64,000 nt of DNA from Natrarchaeobaculum aegyptiacum (GTDB lineage: Archaea; Halobacteriota; Halobacteria; Halobacteriales; Natrialbaceae), in NCBI RefSeq assembly GCF_002156705.1, contig NZ_CP019893.1, positions 2,418,001 through 2,482,000 on the forward strand, read 5' to 3'. The notes beneath the pieces were generated by a model. That model saw only the letters and a list, made by a program, of their open reading frames with translations, had not been told where the DNA came from and did no database searches. The first letter of the stretch is position 1. Every line of letters begins with the position of its first letter. The position numbers and the translations under genes were made by a program. Shown piece after piece: positions 32,901 to 42,134 of this stretch.

Positions 32901-35639
32901 ATGAGTATGGACACCCCGGAATCCGAATCCGAGTCCGACGAGGGCCCCGGCCTCGAGGGCGGGTACGATCCCGACGCCGTCGAGTCGCGCTGGCAGGACC
33001 GATGGGTCGACGAGGAGGTCTACGCCTACGAGAGCGATCCCGAGCGTGACCCGAACACGGTCTACGCGATCGATACGCCGCCGCCGACGGTCTCGGGCAG
33101 TCTGCACATGGGTCACCTCTACGGCTCGACGCTGCAGGACTTCGCCGCGCGCTTCCAGCGGATGGCCGACGGCGAGGTGCTGTTCCCGTTCGGCTACGAC
33201 GACAACGGAATCGCGAGCGAACGACTGACCGAGGAAGAACTCGACATCCGCCACCAGGACTACGAGCGCCGGGAGTTCCAGGAACTCTGCCGGGAGGTCT
33301 GCCAGGAGTACGAGGCGGAGTTCACCGAGAAGATGCAGGACCTCGGGACCTCGATCGACTGGAACTCGACGTACAAGACGATCGAGCCCCGCGTCCAGCG
33401 CATCTCACAGCTCTCGTTTATCGACCTCTACGAGCAGGATCGTGAGTACCGCAAGAAGGCACCGGCGATCTGGTGTCCAGAGTGTGAGACCGCGATTTCG
33501 CAGGTCGAGATGGAAGACGACGAGCGCGGCTCGCACTTCAACGACATCGCGTTCGAGGTGGCCTCAGACGGCACCGACCGAGAGGAGTTCGTTATCTCCA
33601 CCACGCGACCCGAACTGATCCCCGCCTGTGTCTCCGTCTTCGTCCACCCCGACGACGAGGACAATCAGGACCTGGTCGGCGAGACCGCTCGCATCCCGAT
33701 CTTCGGCCACGAAGTGCCGATCATTGCCGACGAGCGCGTCGACATGGAGAAGGGGACCGGCGTGGTCATGTGCTGTACCTTTGGCGACCAGAAGGACATC
33801 GAGTGGTACCAGGCCCACGACCTCCCGCTCCGGGTCGCCATCGACGAGTCCGCGACGATGACCGACCTCGCCGGCGACTACGAGGGAATGTCCACCGAGG
33901 AAGCCCGCGAGGCCATCGTCGAGGACCTCGAGGAAGGAGGCTACCTCCGTGACCGCTGGGAGATCACCCACGCCGTCGGCGTCCACGAGCGCTGTGACAC
34001 GCCCGTCGAGTATCGCGTCTCCAAACAGTGGTACGTCGAAATCCTGGACCACAAGGAGGAATACCTCGAGGCCGGCCGGGAGATGGACTGGCACCCCGAG
34101 AAGATGTTCACCCGGTACAAACACTGGATCGAGGGCCTCGAGTGGGACTGGCTCATCTCCCGACAGCGCGACTCGGGGATTCCGTTCCCGGTCTGGTACT
34201 GTACGGAGTGCGATCACGAGATCCTCGCGGAGAAGGAGAACTTGCCGGTCGACCCGCTCTCGGACGACCCGCCGGTCGACGTCTGTCCGGAGTGTGGAAA
34301 CGACGAGTTCGAGCCCGAAGAGGACGTCTTCGACACCTGGGCGACGTCGTCGCTCACCCCGCTCATCAACGCTGGCTGGGACTGGGACGAGGAAGCCGAG
34401 GAGTTCACGATGGCGAAGCCGGAGCTCTACCCGTTCGACCTCCGCCCGCAGGGCCACGACATCATCTCGTTCTGGCTGTTCCACACCGTCGTCAAGTGCT
34501 ACGAGCACACCGGCGAGGTGCCGTTCGACGCGACGCTGATCAACGGCCACGTGTTAGACGAGAACAGAGAGAAGATGTCGAAGTCGAAAGGCAACGTCGT
34601 CGCGCCCGACGAAGTGCTCGCCGACTACCCCGTCGACGCCGTTCGCTTCTGGGCCGCCAGCGCCGCCGTCGGTGACGACTTCCCGTATCAGGAGAAAGAC
34701 CTGCGCGCGGGCGAAAAGCTCCTTCGAAAGCTCTGGAACGCCTCGAAACTCGTCGACACGCTGGCACCCGCCGATCCGGACGAACCCGACGACCTCGAGC
34801 CGATCGACCGCTGGCTGCTGGCCGAACTCGACGACGCGACCGCCGAACTGACCGACCAGTTCGAAAACTACGAGTTCGCGAAGGCCCGCGACCGCCTGCG
34901 GACGTTCTTCTGGAACACCTTCTGTGACGACTACCTCGAGATCGCCAAGGGTCGGGAGGACAACCCGTCGACCCAGTACGCGCTCCGGACGGCCCACCGG
35001 ACCTTCCTCGAGCTGTGGGCGCCGTTCCTGCCACACGTGACGGAGGAGATCTGGCAGGCCGTGTATGCTGGCGAGGCGCCACGCGCCTCGGACGAATCGA
35101 GCGGAGAGCGGAGCGAGCCGCGAGACGCTGGCGAGGGAGCCCTCGAGGAGACGAGCATCCACCTTCGCGAGTGGCCCGAACCGCAGGGCTACGAGGCTGA
35201 CCTCGAGGCCGGCGAGACGGCGATGGAGGTCATCTCCGCGCTCCGACGCTACAAGAGCGAAAATCAGCTGCCGCTGAACGCCGACCTCGGATCGGTGTCC
35301 GTCTTCGGGGCCGTCGAGGGCTTCGAGGACGCCATCCAGCAGGTGATGCACGTCGAGCAACTGACCGTGCTCGAAGACGAGCCGGAAGTGACCACCGAGG
35401 TCGCCTCGATCGACCTCGACTACTCGACTCTGGGTCCGAAGTTCGGCGCGAAAGTCGGCGAGATCGACGACGCGATCGACGCCGGTGAGTACGAAATTGA
35501 CGACGAAGCCGACGTGCTCCGTGCGGCCGGCGAAAAACTCGAGGCTGACCTCTTCGAGGTCGACCTCGAGCGCACCTACTCGGGCGAGGGCGAGATGATC
35601 GAAACCGAATCCGCCGTGGTCGTCCTCGAGGACGCCTGA
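32901..35639 (+). CDS. valS: Valyl-tRNA synthetase
   Basis: A 912-residue class I synthetase that charges tRNA(Val). The HIGH motif is SGSLHMGHLYGSTLQDF near residue 70, the KMSKS motif is REKMSKSKGNVV near residue 560, with the editing domain between them (TTRPELIPACVSVFVHPDDED). Zinc-site cysteines appear in WCPECETAISQ, WYCTECDHEI and CPECGND. The anticodon-binding domain lies at the C-terminus. ATG at 32901 gives an acidic N-terminus (MSMDTPESESESDEGP) directly before the conserved VESRWQDRWV. The only oddity is a 20-residue insertion near residue 725, in the linker of the anticodon domain, described separately. Confidence 0.97.
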   Translation: MSMDTPESESESDEGPGLEGGYDPDAVESRWQDRWVDEEVYAYESDPERDPNTVYAIDTPPPTVSGSLHMGHLYGSTLQDFAARFQRMADGEVLFPFGYDDNGIASERLTEEELDIRHQDYERREFQELCREVCQEYEAEFTEKMQDLGTSIDWNSTYKTIEPRVQRISQLSFIDLYEQDREYRKKAPAIWCPECETAISQVEMEDDERGSHFNDIAFEVASDGTDREEFVISTTRPELIPACVSVFVHPDDEDNQDLVGETARIPIFGHEVPIIADERVDMEKGTGVVMCCTFGDQKDIEWYQAHDLPLRVAIDESATMTDLAGDYEGMSTEEAREAIVEDLEEGGYLRDRWEITHAVGVHERCDTPVEYRVSKQWYVEILDHKEEYLEAGREMDWHPEKMFTRYKHWIEGLEWDWLISRQRDSGIPFPVWYCTECDHEILAEKENLPVDPLSDDPPVDVCPECGNDEFEPEEDVFDTWATSSLTPLINAGWDWDEEAEEFTMAKPELYPFDLRPQGHDIISFWLFHTVVKCYEHTGEVPFDATLINGHVLDENREKMSKSKGNVVAPDEVLADYPVDAVRFWAASAAVGDDFPYQEKDLRAGEKLLRKLWNASKLVDTLAPADPDEPDDLEPIDRWLLAELDDATAELTDQFENYEFAKARDRLRTFFWNTFCDDYLEIAKGREDNPSTQYALRTAHRTFLELWAPFLPHVTEEIWQAVYAGEAPRASDESSGERSEPRDAGEGALEETSIHLREWPEPQGYEADLEAGETAMEVISALRRYKSENQLPLNADLGSVSVFGAVEGFEDAIQQVMHVEQLTVLEDEPEVTTEVASIDLDYSTLGPKFGAKVGEIDDAIDAGEYEIDDEADVLRAAGEKLEADLFEVDLERTYSGEGEMIETESAVVVLEDA
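35067..35136. repeat. 60-base in-frame insertion in valS flanked by 10-base direct repeats
   Basis: GCTGGCGAGG occurs at 35067-35076 and again at 35127-35136, exactly 60 bases apart, so one copy plus the 50 bases between is an in-frame gain of 20 codons. Inside, CGAGGCGC (35073-35080) and GCGCCTCG (35084-35091) form an 8-base-pair stem with a 3-base CAC loop, and GCGG pairs weakly with CCGC further on. The encoded segment is rich in Ser, Glu, Arg and Asp and falls between WQAVYAGEAP and EETSIHLREWP. It looks like a target-site-duplicated palindromic element tolerated in a coding region. Confidence 0.6.
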
Positions 35640-35992
35640 TCGTTCACGAGGATTCGTCCGGTCTATTGTCGTTCGGTACCGGCGATTCGCCGCCTGGGTG
35701 TCGATCGCCGGTAACACGCTCCAATGATCCGTATCAGGCGCTGGCTACTCACTCGAGTCGCGATGGGCGCGGTCGCTCGCTCGAGTCGTGGTCGGTGTGA
35801 GTTGCAGCGTTCCCGATCCCATTCGAACGTGACGATCACGCCGATGAGACTGAGTATGTGGACGGACGATCAGACTGTGTGTCTAGTTCGGGAAAAGTTA
35901 TAATAGGTTGCGCCCATTCGTGACCGTGCTCTGCTGAAGTCGTTCGTCGCCGATCGGTCGCGAGCAGTCGCGTAAGCCGAGTACGGAGCACC
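35640..35992. other. Intergenic region between valS and DUF7344 gene
   Basis: A 353-base gap. A clear TATA box, GTTATAATAGG (35897-35907), lies about 90 bases before the ATG at 35993, giving a leader of about 65 bases for the winged-helix gene. The first 60 bases after valS hold no clear T-run. I see no gene, RNA structure or repeat in the remainder. Confidence 0.4.
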
Positions 35993-36352
35993 ATGCCTAC
36001 CGATACTACGACTGTGGACCCCTCCGGAATCGACGCGCAACTGCCGACCGACGTCGTCTTCGACCTCCTGTCAGACGCGCGTCGACGCTACGCCCTGTAC
36101 TACCTCTCCCAGCGCGTCGGCGCGATCACGCTCGAGGAGCTCGTTGACGGCGTCGTTCACCACGAGGGACCGGTGACCGACGACCAGTTCGTCGACGTCA
36201 CGCTGTCGTTCCAGCACAACCACCTCGGGAAGCTCGTCGACGCCGGCGTCGTCCGATACGAGCCTGCGACGACCCGGATCGACCGCGAACCTGCCGCGAC
36301 CGCGCTCGACCCTTACCTCGAGCTGGTTTTCGACGGTGGGGCCAGTTCGTGA
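35993..36352 (+). CDS. DUF7344-type winged-helix protein
   Basis: A 119-residue haloarchaeal winged-helix domain protein: DVVFDLLSDARRRYALYYLSQRVGAITLEELVDGVVHHEG (first helices), then FVDVTLSFQHNHLGKLVDAGVVRYEPATTRI (recognition helix and wing). This 'LL.D.RRRY.LYYL' opening is the haloarchaeal DUF7344 pattern found in small putative transcription regulators. There is no membrane segment or ligand domain. It is preceded by a TATA box and a 65-base leader and converges with the acidic repeat protein at 36401. Confidence 0.75.
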   Translation: MPTDTTTVDPSGIDAQLPTDVVFDLLSDARRRYALYYLSQRVGAITLEELVDGVVHHEGPVTDDQFVDVTLSFQHNHLGKLVDAGVVRYEPATTRIDREPAATALDPYLELVFDGGASS

Positions 36353-36400
36353 ACTAAATCGGCTCTCGAGGTGGTCGAGCCCATCTCGAGAGTTTCCAGA

Positions 36401-36952
36401 TCAGCTGTCCGAATCGGAATCGGAATCTGTGTCGCCGTCGTCGGAGTCCGAGTCAGTGTCGCCGTCGTCGGAGTCCGAGTCAGTGTCGCCGTCGTCGGAG
36501 TCCGAGTCAGTGTCGCCGTCGTCGGAGTCCGAGTCGGCATCCGACTCGAGCCGACCGTCCTTCTCGCCGTCTCGTTTTGGTGTCTCGGCTGATTCACCGA
36601 TTCGGTCCCGACGCTGGTCCGGATCGGGTTCGACTCCGTCGTTCGAACTCGTATGCGACGTCTTCGAGTCGTTGTTGCTATCGTCGTCGGATGTGGACCG
36701 CTGTGAGTCGTGCGAATCGGGTCCGACTTCGGCTCCGACCGAATACAGGACGAGGGGCGGGCCGACGTAGGACACGATCGCCACCGCAGCAAAGAGCGGA
36801 TCGATGAAGATCAGGAGCCCGAAGATCGCGAGTGCTGCAGCCGACGCGGTGTGAATCGCCGAAGAGGTGTACTCTCGGTAGAACGCCCAGAACCCACGGA
36901 CCCACTGCTTGATCGTTCGTTCGCGGGCCAGTCCGAGGATGGGCAGTGGCAC
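36401..36952 (-). CDS. Two-helix membrane protein with acidic Asp/Ser repeat tail
   Basis: A 183-residue protein. The first 70 residues carry two membrane helices (ASAAALAIFGLLIFIDPLFAAVAIVSYVGPPLVLY) after a basic amphipathic start. The rest is a very acidic, unfolded tail; its end is four to five copies of DSDSDDGDT, encoded by a 27-base tandem repeat. I know no family by name, though haloarchaea often have such small membrane proteins with low-complexity tails. The tail may bind cations or hold the protein at a surface. It converges with the DUF7344 gene. Confidence 0.75.
   Translation of the reverse strand: MPLPILGLARERTIKQWVRGFWAFYREYTSSAIHTASAAALAIFGLLIFIDPLFAAVAIVSYVGPPLVLYSVGAEVGPDSHDSQRSTSDDDSNNDSKTSHTSSNDGVEPDPDQRRDRIGESAETPKRDGEKDGRLESDADSDSDDGDTDSDSDDGDTDSDSDDGDTDSDSDDGDTDSDSDSDS
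36429..36536. repeat. 27-base tandem repeat, four copies, in the acidic tail
   Basis: Four almost identical 27-base units start at 36429, 36456, 36483 and 36510 (each beginning GTGTCGCCGTCGTCGGAGTC on the + strand); only the last unit departs, in its final bases. Because the unit is nine codons, copy-number change keeps the frame, so the tail can vary in length by slippage. Confidence 0.9.
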
Positions 36953-37037
36953 ACCCGTGGTACGCTCTCGACGACCAAGAGCCCTCAGTCAGGACGCCCT
37001 GAACGAGCAGGCTGCACCCGTGAAACTGCGACGTGCT

Positions 37038-37736
37038 TCACCCAATGCGGGCGTATTCACACAGTTTAACCCGCGTCGCGAGGGCGAGAAAGAGCGCGAG
37101 CAACGTGAACGTGACCTCGCCAGCGGCGACGACGCCGAGTGCGTCGGCACCGAGGAACATCGGTTCGTCCTGTGGAACGGGAATCGTCGTGTGGTGGACG
37201 CCGTGTGGCCCTTCGAGCACCGGGACGAAGTAATCGACGAGCAGGTTGCTGGTGTACCAGACGAGCGCGACAGCGACTGCCCAGATGGGAAAGTCGGTGA
37301 TCCGGTGGAGTACCAGCGCCTGCACGACCATCGCGAGGTGGCTCCAGAAGAGAAACTGGTACATCAGCGGATGGGTCTGGGCCGCGTAGGTCTCGTAGAA
37401 CACCAGTAGCGTGTACGGCGTCCATAGTCCGAGGATGATATTCCCAAAGAACGCCAGCGCGGTGAGCCACGGCAGTTCGTGGCCGAGTTTCCACGCGGCG
37501 ATGGCGAGTGCGATCAGGAGCGTCGCCATCGGGCTGTCGGGCACCCACGGCCACATCGCCATCGGCGTCGCCTCCAACTGGTGGGCATAGTACCAGAACC
37601 CGAAGGCCGTCCCCGCGAGGTTGATGGCGACGACGAGCCACGCGAATCGCAGCCCGAGGTCCTCGATCCGCTTCGGGACCGGTGCGAGATACCGGGGAAG
37701 TGGATCGCGATCGGAGATCCGACTCGAGCCAGCCAT
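37038..37736 (-). CDS. DUF1405 integral membrane protein
   Basis: A 232-residue protein with six to seven membrane helices (FAWLVVAINLAGTAFGFWYYAHQL, ATLLIALAIAAWKLG, LTALAFFGNIILGLWTPYTLLVFY, HLAMVVQALVLHRITDFPIWAVAVALVWYTSNLLVDYF, EVTFTLLALFLALATRV). The GFWYY and GNIILGLWTPY segments and the length match the archaeal/Bacillus DUF1405 (YpjA-type) family of unknown function. A single ATG at 37736 starts the frame. It diverges from pdxS with 121 bases between. Confidence 0.85.
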   Translation of the reverse strand: MAGSSRISDRDPLPRYLAPVPKRIEDLGLRFAWLVVAINLAGTAFGFWYYAHQLEATPMAMWPWVPDSPMATLLIALAIAAWKLGHELPWLTALAFFGNIILGLWTPYTLLVFYETYAAQTHPLMYQFLFWSHLAMVVQALVLHRITDFPIWAVAVALVWYTSNLLVDYFVPVLEGPHGVHHTTIPVPQDEPMFLGADALGVVAAGEVTFTLLALFLALATRVKLCEYARIG

Positions 37737-37857
37737 TGGCCGAGGTGACGAGGGGGGCGTGTAAAACGCTAGTGGTCGTGGACAGTCCCTCGAGTTGACC
37801 GACGGGAGGCTGTGCCCAAAGGATACGCGTAAGTGCGGTCACTCCTAACCCGGTGAT

Positions 37858-38766
37858 ATGACCGACGAAACCGATCTCGAGGACCTTCGACGCGGCACGG
37901 ACCTCGTCAAGCGTGGCTTTGCTCAGATGCAGAAAGGCGGCGTCATCATGGACGTCGTCGATCCCGAACAGGCCCGCATCGCCGAGGAAGCAGGTGCGGT
38001 CGCCGTGATGGCGCTCGAAGCCGTTCCGGCTGACATCCGCAAGCGCGGCGGCGTCGCCCGGATGGCAGATCCCGCGGACGTCGAGGAGATCGTCGACGCC
38101 GTCTCGATCCCGGTGATGGGCAAAGCTCGTATCGGCCACACGAAAGAGGCCCAGATTCTCGAGGCCGTCGGCGTCGACATGATCGACGAAAGCGAGGTTC
38201 TCACGCCGGCTGACGACGCCTACCACATCGACAAGCGCGACTTTACCGCGCCGTTCGTCTGTGGTGCCCGGAACCTTGGTGAGGCGCTACGCCGAATCGA
38301 GGAGGGCGCGGCGATGATCCGCACCAAGGGTGAAGCGGGAACTGGCGACGTCAATCAGGCCGTCCACCACCAGCGGACGATCAAAGGCGAGATCCGCCGC
38401 CTCGAGGGCATGAGCCACGAAGAGCGCGAGGCCTACGCCCGCGAGATCGAAGCCCCGGCCGAACTGGTTCACGAGACCGCCGAGATGGGCCGGCTTCCAG
38501 TGGTGAACTTCGCCGCGGGTGGCATCGCGACGCCCGCCGACGCCGCGCTGATGATGCACCACGAGTGTGACGGCATCTTCGTCGGCAGCGGCATCTTCGG
38601 TGCCGAGAACCCGCCCGCGATGGGTGAGGCGATCGTCGAGGCCGTCAACAACTGGGACGACCCCGAGGCGCTCGCCGAAATCTCGAAGAACCTCGGCAAG
38701 GGCATGAAAGGCGACGCGAACGTCGACCTGCCCGAAGAAGAGAAACTGCAGGGTCGCGGCGTCTGA
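37858..38766 (+). CDS. pdxS: Pyridoxal 5'-phosphate synthase lyase subunit PdxS
   Basis: A 302-residue TIM-barrel enzyme that makes PLP from ribose 5-phosphate, glyceraldehyde 3-phosphate and ammonia. Highly conserved segments are [70 protein letters not shown] and [17 protein letters not shown]; the lysines that bind the sugar are in the RIGHxKEA-type regions. It needs the glutaminase PdxT for ammonia; no pdxT is in this window. The gene is monocistronic, with an ATG at 37858 that follows GTGAT. Confidence 0.96.
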   Translation: MTDETDLEDLRRGTDLVKRGFAQMQKGGVIMDVVDPEQARIAEEAGAVAVMALEAVPADIRKRGGVARMADPADVEEIVDAVSIPVMGKARIGHTKEAQILEAVGVDMIDESEVLTPADDAYHIDKRDFTAPFVCGARNLGEALRRIEEGAAMIRTKGEAGTGDVNQAVHHQRTIKGEIRRLEGMSHEEREAYAREIEAPAELVHETAEMGRLPVVNFAAGGIATPADAALMMHHECDGIFVGSGIFGAENPPAMGEAIVEAVNNWDDPEALAEISKNLGKGMKGDANVDLPEEEKLQGRGV

Positions 38767-38894
38767 ACCGGCACGCGGTTCGCCGGTCGCCCATCTCCGC
38801 TTTCTCTTCCCGATCTCCTGCCTACTCCGTGAGCGTCCGCCGTCCCGCTGGCTCCTCGCATTTCGACCCGGAAAACCACACGCTCGATTGCTGG

Positions 38895-40067
38895 TCAGTC
38901 GTCCGCCGACGTCTCGGCTTCCTCGCCCAGCAGTTCGTCGCGGTGTTCGTCGAGCAGCGGCGCGCGACCCCGGGGCTTCGGCGGCGTCTCGGTCATCTTG
39001 ATCGGGTTGCCGGCGATCTCGACGTCGGTGTCGGCACCCGGCTGTTCGACGGGCACGAGCATGTCGCGGGCGTGGACGTGCTCGTCCGCGAAGATCTCCT
39101 CGGTCGTCTGGACCGGCGCGGCCGGCACCCGACCCTCGAGACTCGAGACCAGTTCGTCGTTGGTCTGTTCGATCGCCCACTTCTCGAGTTCGACGCGGAG
39201 TGCGTCGCGGTTCTCGAGGCGTTCTGGCGTGGTCGGGTACTCTTCTGCGAGGTCCTCACGGTCCATCACGTCGCAGAGTTCTTTCCAGTGGCGGTCGTTG
39301 AACGCCGCGATGACGGCGTAGCCATCGTCGGTCTCGAAGGCGTCGTACGGGAACAGCGTCGGGTGGGAGTTCCCGCGTCGGGTCGGGGCCTCGCCGTGGT
39401 AGGACTGCTGGTAGATGGCGCGCTCGGTGAAGCTGATCATCGAGTCGTACATCCCGGTGTCGACGTACTGGCCCTCGCCGGTCTGCTCGCGGTGGTTGAC
39501 GGCTGCGAGGATGCCGATGCAGTTCAGGGTGGCGGTGAAGAGGTCGCCGACGCCGGGGCCGGTCTTCGTCGGTGGCCCATCTGGCTGGCCGGTAGTCTCC
39601 ATGACGCCGCCCAGCGCCTGGGCGATGAGGTCGAACGACGGCTGACCCTGGCGATAGGTCTCGCCGGTTCGTGGGTCACCAAAGCCGCGGATCGAGGAGT
39701 AGATGAGCTGGGGATTGTACTCTGTGAGCGTCTCGTAGCCGAGGTCGTACTTCTCCATCGTGCCCGCACGATAGTTCTCGACCACGACGTCTGCGGTCTC
39801 GACGAGCGAGAGAAAGTCCTCGCGGTCCGCTTCGTCACCGAGGTTGAGCTCGATACTCTTTTTCCCGCGGTTGACGCTCTGGAAGTACCCACCGTAGGCT
39901 TCCTCCTCCGGATCGTCGACGAACGGGGGGTTCGACCGGATCATGTCGCCACCCGGTCGTTCGACCTTGACGACGTCAGCACCCATGTCTGCGAGTAACA
40001 TCGTACAGTACGGGCCGGCTAACACCTGGGTCAGATCCACGACGCGCAGATTCGACAGCGCTCCCAT
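38895..40067 (-). CDS. mct: CaiB/BaiF CoA transferase, probable succinyl-CoA:mesaconate CoA-transferase
   Basis: A 390-residue class III CoA transferase: MGALSNLRVVDLTQVLAGPYCTMLLADMGADVVKVERPGGD, VNRGKKSIELNL, the catalytic-Asp region GQPSFDLIAQALGGVMETTGQPDGPP and NPIKMTETPPKPRGRAPLLDEHRDELL. In the methylaspartate cycle such an enzyme moves CoA from succinyl-CoA to mesaconate, the step between the ammonia-lyase and the hydratase. The assignment rests on its position, divergent from and 170 bases before the glmS-glmE-mal-mch-lyase genes. ATG at 40067 is preferred to the longer frame (to 40136) because it begins the conserved region. Confidence 0.9.
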   Translation of the reverse strand: MGALSNLRVVDLTQVLAGPYCTMLLADMGADVVKVERPGGDMIRSNPPFVDDPEEEAYGGYFQSVNRGKKSIELNLGDEADREDFLSLVETADVVVENYRAGTMEKYDLGYETLTEYNPQLIYSSIRGFGDPRTGETYRQGQPSFDLIAQALGGVMETTGQPDGPPTKTGPGVGDLFTATLNCIGILAAVNHREQTGEGQYVDTGMYDSMISFTERAIYQQSYHGEAPTRRGNSHPTLFPYDAFETDDGYAVIAAFNDRHWKELCDVMDREDLAEEYPTTPERLENRDALRVELEKWAIEQTNDELVSSLEGRVPAAPVQTTEEIFADEHVHARDMLVPVEQPGADTDVEIAGNPIKMTETPPKPRGRAPLLDEHRDELLGEEAETSADD

Positions 40068-40121
40068 ACTCTGACCGGAACCGACACTGCGCCAAAAACC
40101 TTTACCATCGATCATGAGGAT

Positions 40122-40213
40122 GTGGTGTCGTACCACTGGGATGTGTTGGTGTCACATTGGGCCGATGTAAGGGAATTTAAGGTGTATTATCATGGAAGAT
40201 CATTAGGTTTATC
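40122..40213. promoter_or_regulatory. Divergent regulatory region of the methylaspartate-cycle genes
   Basis: Between the mct and glmS starts lie two inverted repeats: GTGGT-GTCGT-ACCAC (40122-40136) and TGTG-N7-CACA (40142-40156), about 20 bases apart centre to centre, a layout expected of a dimeric regulator. A TATA-like TTTATC at 40208-40213 stands 28-33 bases before the ATG at 40241, so glmS is probably leaderless. Confidence 0.45.
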
Positions 40214-40240
40214 ACCGAGTCCATCATGGTTCCGGATACG

Positions 40241-40681
40241 ATGTCCCAAACGGTCGTCCTCGGCGTGATCGGCTCTGACGCTCACGTCGTTGGCATCACC
40301 ATCTTGGAGCAGGCTCTCAGTGCAGCTGGATTCGACGTCGTCAACCTCGGCGTCCAGACCTCTCAGGAGGAGTACGCCGAGGCCGCCGTAGAATACGACG
40401 CCCAGGCTGTACTGGTCTCCTCGCTCTACGGCCACGCCGAGCAAGACTGTCAGGGATTCCACGAGGTCCTCGAGGATGCAGGCGTCGAGGCGGTCACCTA
40501 CATCGGCGGGAACCTCGCCGTTGGCCAGGACGACTGGGCCGAGACCCGACGCACGTTCGAGGAACTCGGATTCGATCGCGTCTTCGACTCCGAGACCGAC
40601 CCCGAAGACGCCATCGCAGCACTCCGGGCCGACCTCGACATCACATCGACCGAGTCGGAGCGAGCGACGATCAGTTCCTAG
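40241..40681 (+). CDS. glmS: Glutamate mutase sigma (S) subunit
   Basis: A 146-residue B12-binding subunit of glutamate mutase. The cobalamin motif is LGVIGSDAHVVGITILEQ (DxHxxG), followed by VNLGVQTSQEE, LVSSLYGHAEQDC and TYIGGNLAVGQDDW, the base-off binding set. With the GlmE subunit and adenosylcobalamin it rearranges L-glutamate to threo-3-methylaspartate. The ATG at 40241 is preferred to one 5 codons earlier (40226) because of the TATA box spacing and because family members begin right before the first strand. GlmE follows 18 bases later. Confidence 0.95.
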   Translation: MSQTVVLGVIGSDAHVVGITILEQALSAAGFDVVNLGVQTSQEEYAEAAVEYDAQAVLVSSLYGHAEQDCQGFHEVLEDAGVEAVTYIGGNLAVGQDDWAETRRTFEELGFDRVFDSETDPEDAIAALRADLDITSTESERATISS

Positions 40682-40699
40682 ATGTGGATTCGTAACTAG

Positions 40700-42133
40700 A
40701 TGATACGAGACGAACGTATACCATCCGACGAGCTACGGCGTATCGACGAGGAGATCAGGTCCAACTGGGAGACTGGGGCGGACGTCGACTTCGAGGAAGC
40801 CATCGAGTACCACGAGTCGCTGCCCGAGCACAAGCGATTCGCGGACGTCCTCGAGTCGGCGGACAAACCCCTCTTGCAGCCACGAGCCGGCGTCCCCCGA
40901 CTCGACGACCAGATCGAACTGCTCGAGTACCTCCACCGTGAGGGCAAGGCGGACCTCCTGCCGACGACCATCGACTCCTACACGCGTGACAACGAGTACG
41001 AGAAGGCCCAGCAGGGCCTCGAGAAGGCCCGTGAAACGGGCGACGACACCCTGAACGGCTTCCCGGCCGTCAACCACGGGGTCGAGGGCTGTCGGAAGCT
41101 CATCGACGCGATCGACGCGCCGATCGAAGTTCGCCACGGCACCCCCGACGCCCGCCTGCTCGCCGCGATCACCTTCGCCGGCGGGTTCCAGAGCTTCGAG
41201 GGCGGCCCGATCTCCTACAACATCCCCTACACCAAGCGCCACGGACTCGAGGAGACGATCGAGCGCTGGCAGTTCGTCGACCGGCTCGCAGGTGCCTACA
41301 CCGAACGGGGGATCCGGATCAACCGCGAGCCGTTCGGCCCGCTCACGGGGACGCTCGTGCCTCCGTCGATCGCCATCGCCGTGATGCTGGTCGAGGGGAA
41401 ACTCGCCGCCACGCAGGGTGTGCGATCGATCACGCTCGGCTACGGTCAGGTCGGCAACGTCGTCCAGGACGTCGCGGCGCTGAACGCGCTGAAGAAACTG
41501 GGCAACGAGTACCTGCCCGACGAGGTCGTCGTCACCACCGTCTTCCACGAGTGGATGGGTGGATTCCCACCGGACGAGGCTCGCGCCAACGGCGTGATCA
41601 GCCTCGGCGGCATGACCGCCGCTATCGCTCGACCGGACAAGGTCATCACCAAGTCACCCCAGGAGTTCCAGGGCGTCCCGACCAAGGAGGCAAACGCCTC
41701 CGGGCTCCGAACCACCCGGCAGGTCATCGACATGGCCATCGAACAGAAGATCGACATCGACGGCATCGAAGAGGAACAGGACCTCATCGAGCGCGAAACG
41801 CGCTGTCTGATGGACACGATCTTCGAACACGGCGACGGCGACGTCGTCCAGGGGACGCTCAAGGCCTTCGAATCCGGTGCACTCGACGTCCCCTTCGCAC
41901 CCAGCGACAGCGCGAAAGGCGCTGTGCTCCCTGCTCGAGACGACGACGGCCGCGTCCGAATCTTCGAGTGGGCCGACCTCGAGATGGACGACGAGATCAA
42001 AGAGATCCACAAGGCGCGACTCTCACAGCGTGCGGATACCGAGGGTCGCGAGCAGTCGTTCCGGATGGTTGCAGACGACGTCGACGCGATCAGCGACGGA
42101 AAACTCATCGGTCGCCCACAGGGAGGTGCCTGA
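40700..42133 (+). CDS. glmE: Glutamate mutase epsilon (E) subunit
   Basis: A 477-residue TIM-barrel subunit of glutamate mutase. Family blocks are LLQPRAGVPRLDDQIELLEYLHREGKADLLPTTIDSYTRDN, GFPAVNHGVEGCRKLIDAID, GTPDARLLAAITFAGGFQSFEGGPISYNIPYTK and PLTGTLVPPSIAIAVMLVEGKLA; the Arg residues that hold glutamate fall in these blocks. It generates methylaspartate by a radical carbon shift when joined with GlmS. It has normal length, and its TGA stop lies 1 base before the next ATG. Confidence 0.96.
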   Translation: MIRDERIPSDELRRIDEEIRSNWETGADVDFEEAIEYHESLPEHKRFADVLESADKPLLQPRAGVPRLDDQIELLEYLHREGKADLLPTTIDSYTRDNEYEKAQQGLEKARETGDDTLNGFPAVNHGVEGCRKLIDAIDAPIEVRHGTPDARLLAAITFAGGFQSFEGGPISYNIPYTKRHGLEETIERWQFVDRLAGAYTERGIRINREPFGPLTGTLVPPSIAIAVMLVEGKLAATQGVRSITLGYGQVGNVVQDVAALNALKKLGNEYLPDEVVVTTVFHEWMGGFPPDEARANGVISLGGMTAAIARPDKVITKSPQEFQGVPTKEANASGLRTTRQVIDMAIEQKIDIDGIEEEQDLIERETRCLMDTIFEHGDGDVVQGTLKAFESGALDVPFAPSDSAKGAVLPARDDDGRVRIFEWADLEMDDEIKEIHKARLSQRADTEGREQSFRMVADDVDAISDGKLIGRPQGGA

Positions 42134-42134
42134 G

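Noticed and set aside
36429-36536. Regular repeats as a possible CRISPR array
   Set aside because: The 27-base units are directly joined without spacers and encode an acidic protein repeat in frame, so they are a coding tandem repeat.
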